A DNA stretch of 5,552 nt from an uncultured Methylococcaceae bacterium (GTDB lineage Bacteria; Pseudomonadota; Gammaproteobacteria; Methylococcales; Methylococcaceae): positions 1 to 5,552 of the forward strand of contig CAIVXW010000371.1 in NCBI GenBank assembly GCA_903910005.1, read 5' to 3'. The notes below the pieces were generated by a model. It did no database searches, had not been told where the DNA came from, and worked only from the letters and a program-made list of their open reading frames with translations. Positions 1 through 4,852 of the stretch are shown here, one piece after another; the stretch's first letter is position 1, and the number at the start of each line of letters is the position of its first letter. The position numbers and the translations under genes were made by a program.

Positions 1-1
1 A

Positions 2-757
2 CATCCCTACTATTTCCAGCGTGCCCTGGAAGCGCAACTGCACGTGCATGGAGAAATCAGGGCGGTATTCGAAGTCTTGCTGGAGAAATTACGTGATGTT
101 GGCTTACCCGTACCGGCCGCGACCGCGTCCGCCCCGGTGGTCAAAGGTGAGTTTCCGCCGCAGATCAGCGTCAGCACCACGCCGGACATCGAAACGCGGA
201 CGCCCATGCACCCGCAGATTCTGCTGCAGCGGATGATGCGTGACCTGCCGGATGACACTCGCCTGGTCGTTGACGCCGGCAACTGTATGGCATGGAGTAT
301 CCACTACTTTTTCAACCGGCAGGCACGTTGCTGCCAGTACTCCATCGAATCCGCTTCCATGGCCTGGGGAGTGGGTGCCGCTGTCGGTTTTGCCTTCGCC
401 AACCGCGCCGCACCGGTAGTCTGTCTGGTCGGTGATGGCTCCTGGCTGATGAGTTCGCAGGAAATGAGTGTAGCCGTCGCGGAAAAATTGCCGGTGGTTT
501 ACATCGTACTCAACGACAGCAGCTACAACATGATCAACCAGAACCAGTTACAAAAAAGCAGTGTCAGGATCGAATTTCCCATTCCGCTGACTGATTTTGC
601 CCTGATCGCACAGGGACTGGGTGGCTACGGTCACGTCATCCGCAATGCCGCCGACTGGGATGCCCTGGACATCGAAGAAATCCTGCATCGCGAGAGCCCC
701 ACGCTGCTGGATGTTCGCATCGAGCAGGCCGCAATCGCGCCGCTTGGCATGTGCTGA
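2..757 (+). CDS. ThDP-dependent acetolactate synthase/decarboxylase-like enzyme, C-terminal part (5' truncated by window)
   Basis: The frame is open from the left edge (codons from base 2) and ends at TGA 755-757. The visible 251 residues are about the last 45% of a typical 550-aa enzyme, so the GTG at 44 is not the true start. Residues 1 to about 35 resemble the end of the central domain. From about residue 70 on it is the ThDP-binding C-terminal domain. The cofactor motif GDG-X24-N is clear (G144 D145 G146 to N171, bases 431-514), followed by D172. The segments LVVDAGN, SMAWGVGAAVGFA and PTLLDVRIE fit the acetolactate synthase / benzoylformate decarboxylase superfamily. Members bind ThDP and Mg2+ and decarboxylate 2-oxo acids, often joining the acyl unit to an acceptor. 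The catalytic glutamate lies in the missing N-terminal domain. The lack of a visible small-subunit gene and the neighbouring tailoring genes argue for a specialised rather than a branched-chain amino-acid role. The exact reaction is unknown. Confidence 0.88.
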   Translation, partial: HPYYFQRALEAQLHVHGEIRAVFEVLLEKLRDVGLPVPAATASAPVVKGEFPPQISVSTTPDIETRTPMHPQILLQRMMRDLPDDTRLVVDAGNCMAWSIHYFFNRQARCCQYSIESASMAWGVGAAVGFAFANRAAPVVCLVGDGSWLMSSQEMSVAVAEKLPVVYIVLNDSSYNMINQNQLQKSSVRIEFPIPLTDFALIAQGLGGYGHVIRNAADWDALDIEEILHRESPTLLDVRIEQAAIAPLGMC

Positions 758-947
758 ATCCTCAGCCGGGGATACTGGCGGTGCGCCCCTTGCGATTTGG
801 CCGGGACGGGCGACAGAACCCGGCGGAGGGCATCCTGTTGTTTGCAAAACACAGGGCGCATTGGGCAGCGTCGCCACGCTGGATGATTTGGGCCAGATTC
901 ATGCGTTCGTGGTGCAATAGGTATGAAATTCGGCGTTCGGGTCTTTG

Positions 948-966
948 GGCTCACCGGGCCTGAGCC
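948..966. terminator. Short perfect hairpin in convergent region (terminator candidate)
   Basis: GGCTCA (948-953) and TGAGCC (961-966) form a perfect 6-bp stem around a 7-nt GC-rich loop. It lies about 190 bp past the end of the ThDP enzyme gene. There is no T-tract on either side, so it is not a canonical intrinsic terminator. It may be a weak stop or an RNA 3'-end stabiliser, or it may be chance in GC-rich DNA. Confidence 0.25.
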
Positions 967-1063
967 ACTTCCTGCGGGGCGGCGAACCGGGGAAGCATGC
1001 GCGGGAGTACCTTGACGCCCCGTTGCCAGGGTAGCGGATCGGGTGGCCGCCTCGCCCGATTAA

Positions 1064-1103
1064 CCCGTCCCGCCCGGCCTTGATGCCGGGGGGCTTTGAC
1101 GGG
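1064..1103. terminator. Nested inverted repeat after sulfotransferase gene (terminator candidate)
   Basis: An inner stem CCCGGC (1073-1078) / GCCGGG (1085-1090) with a 6-nt loop sits inside an outer pair CCCGTC (1064-1069) / GACGGG (1098-1103). On the minus strand it starts 12 nt after the sulfotransferase stop codon, which is where a terminator would be expected. There is no run of T on either strand, so factor-independent termination is uncertain. The structure could act for both convergent transcripts. Confidence 0.4.
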
Positions 1104-1114
1104 CTGTTACGGGA

Positions 1115-2347
1115 TCACCGGTCGTGCGACCGGCTGCACAAGGCCTCGATGGTTTCCACCAGGCCGCGCAGTCCCGGCAGCACCGCCGCCAGTTCCCCGG
1201 CGTGTTTACGCCATTTGTCCGGATCGGGTGGGGAAAAAGTCATGCTCGAGAGGGGCAGGCCGTGCGCCAGATGCTGTTCCATCCGGCTATCGGGTTCAAA
1301 TGCGGCAAAGGCGGCGATACGAGCCAGACTCTCCTGCGGGGCAGATACCAGGCGTGCGTAGTTCACGGCCATCCAGTTTTCGCCCGGCAAGGCGGCGAGA
1401 TCGGCTAATGCGGTGGAATAAGCCATTTTCCATTGCCAGGCCACGACCTCCGCCAGGGGGCGGTGAATCAGATTTTCCCAGCCCGGTACCAGCAAGAACT
1501 TCCAGGCCCGATGCGGCCAGCCCGGCAACGGTCGGTAAGCCGTGAAACGGCCGCCACGCCAGCCTTCGAGCATGCTGCTCAGGGTTTCTTCCGGACGCCG
1601 GTACAACAGTATGAAACGAGCCCCGGGAAACACGGCCCTCAGAAAGGGCACACGCAGGATGTTTTTTGGGGTTTTTTCCAGAAAACGCACGCCGGGGGGA
1701 CGCTGTGTCTCCGGCAGATCGGCGTAGGCACGGCGATCACGATCGAGCAGGGGGCGGGCGAAGCGTTCGCGCAGGGCTGCCGTGACAGTCGGCGTGGCGG
1801 CGGTGGCGTCCAGACGGTTTGAAGCGTAACCGCAGGCGGCAGGGTGCAGTGCGGGGAGACCCTCCATCAGTTCATGGCTTTCCTCGCCCACCGTCCACAC
1901 GCCCGGGAACAGTGCCAATGTCTCGAACAGCAGGGTACTGCCGGAGCGGGGTGCTGACAGGATGAACAGGGGGCGGTCGAAGTCGGGCAGGGACGTGAGC
2001 CCGGCCCGCTGTGCCCGATGACGGGCCAGCGCACCCGGATCAATGACGGCCGGGGGCGGCGGGGCTACGTGCAGGAGGGCACGCAGTTCCTCCCAGGCCG
2101 TCGCGGCATCGGCTTCCATTGATGCGGTCGCGGGAACCAGTTCTTCCAAAAATTCCAGGCGCAGGTCACGATACGACAATTCTCCCGCCGGATCCTGGCC
2201 GAAACGGGTGAAGCAGTCGCGCCAGCGCACCATGAAATCGTCCAGCCTGTCCGGTCGGGGACAGGCCGCGCCGATCCGGTTCGCCAAGGCTGCCAGAGTG
2301 GAGGGTTCGGGCTCGGCAAGAGGGAGAAGAAAGGGGCTGTTGGCCAT
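1115..2347 (-). CDS. PAPS-dependent sulfotransferase-family protein (410 aa)
   Basis: This gene encodes a predicted cytosolic enzyme that would transfer sulfate from 3'-phosphoadenosine-5'-phosphosulfate (PAPS) to a hydroxyl or amine of an acceptor. The 5'-phosphosulfate loop is clear in PLFILSAPRSGSTLLFE (P-loop-like PRSGSTLL, residues 133-140). EKTPKN follows at 224-229. The 3'-phosphate-binding segment is FILLYRRPEETLSSML (residues 245-260; R250/R251 and S257/S258 are the likely contacts). A DPDKW stretch near 375-379 may form the C-terminal PAPS-contacting loop. The pattern fits the Sulfotransfer_3 type family rather than the animal cytosolic type. The first 125 or so residues precede the fold and look helical, without a signal peptide or membrane segment; their role is not recognised. 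The ATG at 2347 comes 18 bp after the stop of the upstream methyltransferase-like gene, which indicates co-transcription. The ribosome binding site is weak, so translation may be coupled. The acceptor is unknown. Confidence 0.88.
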   Translation of the reverse strand: MANSPFLLPLAEPEPSTLAALANRIGAACPRPDRLDDFMVRWRDCFTRFGQDPAGELSYRDLRLEFLEELVPATASMEADAATAWEELRALLHVAPPPPAVIDPGALARHRAQRAGLTSLPDFDRPLFILSAPRSGSTLLFETLALFPGVWTVGEESHELMEGLPALHPAACGYASNRLDATAATPTVTAALRERFARPLLDRDRRAYADLPETQRPPGVRFLEKTPKNILRVPFLRAVFPGARFILLYRRPEETLSSMLEGWRGGRFTAYRPLPGWPHRAWKFLLVPGWENLIHRPLAEVVAWQWKMAYSTALADLAALPGENWMAVNYARLVSAPQESLARIAAFAAFEPDSRMEQHLAHGLPLSSMTFSPPDPDKWRKHAGELAAVLPGLRGLVETIEALCSRSHDR

Positions 2348-2365
2348 TAACGGACTCGTGAGGGA

Positions 2366-3406
2366 TTATTCAATCGGTTCGGCTTCGAATACACCGCAGG
2401 TGGCATCAACCGCCGCCAGATGGCGCAGGCGGAATCCGCCTGCCGCCAGTAGTGCCTGGAACTCATCAAGGGTGCGGAAGCGTCCGGTGGTTTGCACGTT
2501 CAGGCCCAGATCCTCGCCCAGGAGCATCCACGGTGAGCGTTCGGTAATGAAGCGCTCGATCAAAAATACCCGTCCGCCCGCAGCCATCGCCGCACGGCAG
2601 TTGTCAAGTATCCGCCTGACCTCACCGTTTTCCATACGATGTACGTTGCTGATCAAATAACCGTCGGCCCCGGCGGGCGGCGGCGACAGGGGATTGCCCG
2701 CCACCACCTCGCAACGCCCGGCCAGCCCCAACCGGGCAAGCCGGTGCCGGGCCGACTCGACCAGGTCGGGCTTTTCAACCCAGATGCCACCCAGGCACGG
2801 ACAACGTTGCAGAATGGCCGGCAAATATTGACGATCCCCCTTACCGATATCGACCAGGGTGGACAGCGTGGAGAAATCATGGGCTGCCACCAGAGCGGGG
2901 ATATACAGGTCAGCACCCACCTGGGTAGCAGCGTCGAAGTGCTTTGTCTTGTCAGGATTGCGACTCAGGTAATCGCAACGGTTCATACCATAGGTGATTT
3001 GAAAGGCACTGTCCGGCATCCTCAGAGTTTGCAGGAAATTGCCCCAGGCCTGGTAGAACTCCTCGCCACTGTACAGCACGTAGTCGCGCAGTGAGCCTGG
3101 CCGGTTCCGCAGGGTCTCCGCCGCCGGACTCAGGGCAAACCGTCCGGGTTCCGGCTCGGCGAATACCTCAAAACGGGTCAGAAGACGCAAGACCCGATAC
3201 AAGCCATCCGGATTGGAAGCACTGGCCTCGGCCAGTTCCGCGCAGGTTCTGGATCCTTCCGCCAGCAAATCGGCGATGCCCAGCCTGGCGGCCGCGTAGA
3301 GAGCCTGCAACACCGCATTGCCCTGGGTCAGTTCCAGCACCTGCCGCACGGGGGTGGGCAGCAGCAGGTCGGAAGGAATGTCTATTGCCGTGGAATGTTT
3401 GTCCAA
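2366..3406 (-). CDS. Family-2 O-methyltransferase-like protein, TTG start (346 aa)
   Basis: It belongs to the SAM-dependent O-methyltransferase family 2 (COMT-like; plant and bacterial natural-product methyltransferases), and its length matches the family. Residues 20-100 form the helical dimerisation/winged-helix domain (ELTQGNAVLQALYAAARLGI, then DGLYRVLRLL). The Rossmann domain follows. Motif I reads VDIGKGDRQYL (D186) where the family has DVGGGTG, so the acidic residue is kept but the last glycine is not. The family catalytic histidine is probably H256 (SNVHRMEN; the usual form is LHDWDD), and E284 (LIERF) matches the conserved glutamate. The glutamate often seen just before RT is replaced by F310 (RFRTLDEF). 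The start is TTG at 3406: GAGGG (3421-3417) lies 10 nt upstream, no ATG occurs before residue 130, and an in-frame stop lies at 3427-3425. It is paralogous to the gene upstream and 18 bp from the sulfotransferase downstream. Activity is plausible but not assured. Confidence 0.85.
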   Translation of the reverse strand: MDKHSTAIDIPSDLLLPTPVRQVLELTQGNAVLQALYAAARLGIADLLAEGSRTCAELAEASASNPDGLYRVLRLLTRFEVFAEPEPGRFALSPAAETLRNRPGSLRDYVLYSGEEFYQAWGNFLQTLRMPDSAFQITYGMNRCDYLSRNPDKTKHFDAATQVGADLYIPALVAAHDFSTLSTLVDIGKGDRQYLPAILQRCPCLGGIWVEKPDLVESARHRLARLGLAGRCEVVAGNPLSPPPAGADGYLISNVHRMENGEVRRILDNCRAAMAAGGRVFLIERFITERSPWMLLGEDLGLNVQTTGRFRTLDEFQALLAAGGFRLRHLAAVDATCGVFEAEPIE

Positions 3407-3416
3407 CTGTGATACG

Positions 3417-3421
3417 CCCTC
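3417..3421 (-). promoter_or_regulatory. Ribosome binding site supporting the TTG start
   Basis: On the minus strand GAGGG lies 10 nt before the TTG at 3406. It is the only good Shine-Dalgarno match in the short open stretch between the upstream in-frame stop (3427-3425) and the conserved N-terminal domain, so it decides the start of the 346-aa methyltransferase-like protein. Confidence 0.6.
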
Positions 3422-3436
3422 AATTCAACTGGCTGT

Positions 3437-3464
3437 ATTTTACCAATGTCCCGCTACATTTAAC
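3437..3464 (-). promoter_or_regulatory. Possible promoter for the 346-aa methyltransferase gene
   Basis: On the minus strand TAAAAT (3442-3437) is a fair -10 box in a locally AT-rich patch, about 30 nt before the TTG start. The best -35 at 16-nt spacing is only GTTAAA (3464-3459), a poor match. A 7-bp-arm palindrome lies just upstream (3481-3500), where an activator could help a weak -35. This is an inference from position and base composition. Confidence 0.22.
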
Positions 3465-3475
3465 CGGTGTTCGTT

Positions 3476-3504
3476 CCCGTCTGTCACATTTTCGTGACAG
3501 CGGG
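3476..3504. promoter_or_regulatory. Strong palindrome between the two methyltransferase genes (operator or RNA hairpin)
   Basis: CTGTCAC (3481-3487) and GTGACAG (3494-3500) are perfect inverted arms around ATTTTC. The stem extends by CCCG (3476-3479) / CGGG (3501-3504) past a single bulged T at 3480, which makes 11 bp in all. It lies in the 170-bp gap between the two minus-strand methyltransferase-like genes. It could be a transcription-factor operator (TGTCAC-N6-GTGACA) or an RNA hairpin ending or processing the upstream transcript. No T-tract follows on the minus strand, which weakens the intrinsic terminator reading. The 3407-3576 gap holds no gene. Confidence 0.5.
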
Positions 3505-3576
3505 CAAGGCAGCCAGCCACTGCTGGACTGGATTGGCGATTCGGGCCAGCCATCAGAGGACAGGACGATCGGCGAC

Positions 3577-4626
3577 TCAACACGTAGCCTCCAGCAATCC
3601 GAAGGCGGCATCCAGCGGAACGAAACGGCCAGGACGCAAACCGGCTTGCTCCAGCAGGGCGAAATATTCCTCGAGGGTGCGCAATTTTCCGGCTTGCGTG
3701 CCGTGACTGACCAGCATGGTCAGATCGTTTTCCAGCACGGTCCAGGGCATTTTGTCGTTGACGAATTTCTCAATCAGCAACAACTTGCCACCGGGGGGCA
3801 TGGCGTTGCGATAACGCTGCAGCATCGCTGCGGCAGCGGTGTCGCCGTGGCGGTGCATGGCGGCGGGCAGGCAGGCATCAACCCCGGCCAGGCGGTTTTC
3901 CAGTTCGTTGTCCGGAGCCAGTTGGCAACGATCCAGCAGCCCAAGCCCGGCCAGGTGCTGGCGGGTGTACTCAATGGCATGAGGCTGTTCCAGGAACAGG
4001 CAATGCATCGCCGGATACGCTTGCAGAATGGTCAATACGTGAGTGCGATCCACCCCGCCCAGATGGGCCAGGACGCGGATCGGAGAAAAATCGTACGCTT
4101 CGACCAGTTTCTTATCCAGATCGTCCGTGCCAGCTCTCATGCCCACACTGAAAACCTGGGCGCGCAGGGGATTGCTGCGCAGGTATTCCGGGCGATCCAC
4201 GCCATAACACTTGCGGAAACCGCTTTCGCCGGTTTTGAGGCAGTGCAGTAATTCACCCGTGGCGGCATAAGCTTCGGCACCGCGAAACAGCAGGTACTGG
4301 CGCAGCGATCTCGGATGATCGTCCCGCAGGGGTTCCGCCAGGGGAGTTAGCGCGAAGCAATGGGAGTCGATCCGGGCCAGGATGTCCAGCCTGGCCAGAA
4401 ATCGCAGTACCCGGTACAGGCCTTCGGCATCAACCTCCAGCGTTTCTGCCAGAACCCGGTAATCTTCAGGCCCCCGGGCCAACCGGGTGGCAATATCCAG
4501 TTCAGCAACCACGTAAAGTGCCTGTACGACCGAATTGCCCAAAGTCAACTCAAACAAGCTGCGTTCCAGGGGGGGAGCCAGCACGGTTTCGGGAAATTCC
4601 TCACGGATGTAGTAGGATATGCTCAT
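3577..4626 (-). CDS. Family-2 O-methyltransferase-like protein with eroded SAM motif (349 aa)
   Basis: It is a full-length homologue of the COMT-like O-methyltransferase family 2 and a paralogue of the next gene downstream. Shared blocks include ELT-GN-VVQALY, GLYRVLR-L-R, SLR-Y-L, CYG-DR-EYL and RTLEEY. The N-terminal dimerisation/winged-helix domain spans about 20-105 and the Rossmann domain about 180-349. Motif I, normally DVGGGTG, reads HLGGVDR (188-194): the conserved aspartate is a histidine, and the second and third motif glycines are changed. H258 (AMHRHGD) aligns with the catalytic histidine and E286 (LLIEKF) with the conserved glutamate, but the surrounding LHDWDD is lost. The protein may therefore bind SAM poorly, use another ligand, or act as a partner of its paralogue. 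The frame is intact over its full length, so it is not a pseudogene. ATG 4626 is the only sensible start; no good Shine-Dalgarno is seen. It is probably first in the minus-strand operon. Confidence 0.85.
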   Translation of the reverse strand: MSISYYIREEFPETVLAPPLERSLFELTLGNSVVQALYVVAELDIATRLARGPEDYRVLAETLEVDAEGLYRVLRFLARLDILARIDSHCFALTPLAEPLRDDHPRSLRQYLLFRGAEAYAATGELLHCLKTGESGFRKCYGVDRPEYLRSNPLRAQVFSVGMRAGTDDLDKKLVEAYDFSPIRVLAHLGGVDRTHVLTILQAYPAMHCLFLEQPHAIEYTRQHLAGLGLLDRCQLAPDNELENRLAGVDACLPAAMHRHGDTAAAAMLQRYRNAMPPGGKLLLIEKFVNDKMPWTVLENDLTMLVSHGTQAGKLRTLEEYFALLEQAGLRPGRFVPLDAAFGLLEATC

Positions 4627-4637
4627 GGACGAACGAT

Positions 4638-4681
4638 AAAAAAAGCTTGCTGCCCCGCCAGGTTTGGTAATGTACGGGGCA
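4638..4681 (-). terminator. Terminator-like hairpin with T-tract in the methyltransferase leader (possible attenuator)
   Basis: Reading the minus strand, TGCCCCG (4681-4675) and CGGGGCA (4657-4651) form a perfect 7-bp stem with a 17-nt loop that can close a further CCA/TGG. After six bases (GCAAGC) comes a run of seven T (4644-4638). The T run ends 11 nt before the ATG at 4626. Its shape is that of an intrinsic terminator placed in the 5' leader, so it may attenuate transcription of the methyltransferase operon. The six-base gap between stem and T run is longer than ideal. Confidence 0.4.
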
Positions 4682-4738
4682 ATTTGCGTCGGAAATCAAT
4701 AATTTACGCGCCAACGCCCGGGGCGGTGAGGTAACATT

Positions 4739-4852
4739 TTGAACGGCTGTCGCCATGCTTGCGGATTCCTTTCACTGAAAAATTTTTGCTCAACTACGGG
4801 CATCCCTGACGACATCGCAGGCATTATGTATGATCTACGATCCAAACACTAG
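4739..4852 (+). CDS. Possible 37-aa leader ORF upstream of the second sulfotransferase gene
   Basis: TTG at 4739 is preceded by GGTGAGG (SD core GAGG 4728-4731, 7-nt spacing) and opens a 37-codon frame ending at TAG 4850-4852. An in-frame stop (4727-4729) lies just upstream. The product would contain three cysteines in its first 17 residues and end in YDLRSKH. It overlaps the possible ATG 4830 start of the sulfotransferase gene in another frame and stops 7 nt before ATG 4860, so it could couple translation. No homologue is recognised. A chance frame is quite possible. Confidence 0.2.
   Translation: MNGCRHACGFLSLKNFCSTTGIPDDIAGIMYDLRSKH
4806..4834 (+). promoter_or_regulatory. Possible sigma70-type promoter for the second sulfotransferase gene
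   Basis: CTGACG (4806-4811, 4 of 6 matches to TTGACA) and TATGAT (4829-4834, 5 of 6 matches to TATAAT) are separated by exactly 17 bp. The perfect AT palindrome of five A and five T at 4778-4787 lies where an UP element would be. A start of transcription near 4841 would exclude ATG 4830 and favour ATG 4860 as the translation start. The match is fair but unproven. Confidence 0.3.

Larger units (their letters stand above)
758..1114. other. Convergent intergenic region, no recognisable gene
   Basis: This stretch separates the ends of the ThDP enzyme (plus strand) and the sulfotransferase (minus strand). It contains two inverted repeats, annotated separately. Short open frames cross it. One is on the plus strand from a GTG at 751 that overlaps the upstream stop and ends at 963. 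Another is on the minus strand from ATG 902 to TGA 762 (46 aa). Neither gives a protein I recognise or has a convincing ribosome binding site. I regard the region as non-coding, or possibly the remnant of a decayed gene. Confidence 0.6.

Noticed and set aside
751..963. 70-codon plus-strand frame starting at a GTG that overlaps the ThDP enzyme stop
   Set aside because: The overlap looks like translational coupling, but the product is a W/R-rich sequence without recognisable similarity, and there is no separate ribosome binding site.
2043..2660. 205-codon plus-strand frame antisense to the sulfotransferase and methyltransferase junction
   Set aside because: The translation is dominated by S, R and A and lies opposite two well-supported genes, so it is a shadow frame.
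3511..3560. Clustered CCAGC/GCTGG words after the stop of the first methyltransferase gene
   Set aside because: They allow only a 5-bp stem with a tiny loop and no T-tract, which is weak next to the palindrome at 3476-3504 and likely chance.
3091..4251. Long 386-codon plus-strand open frame antisense to both methyltransferase-like genes
   Set aside because: It is the shadow of two real genes with clear family motifs and spans their intergenic region. Its translation is low-complexity, rich in Q, R, P and G, with no recognisable domain. Long antisense frames are common in GC-rich DNA.
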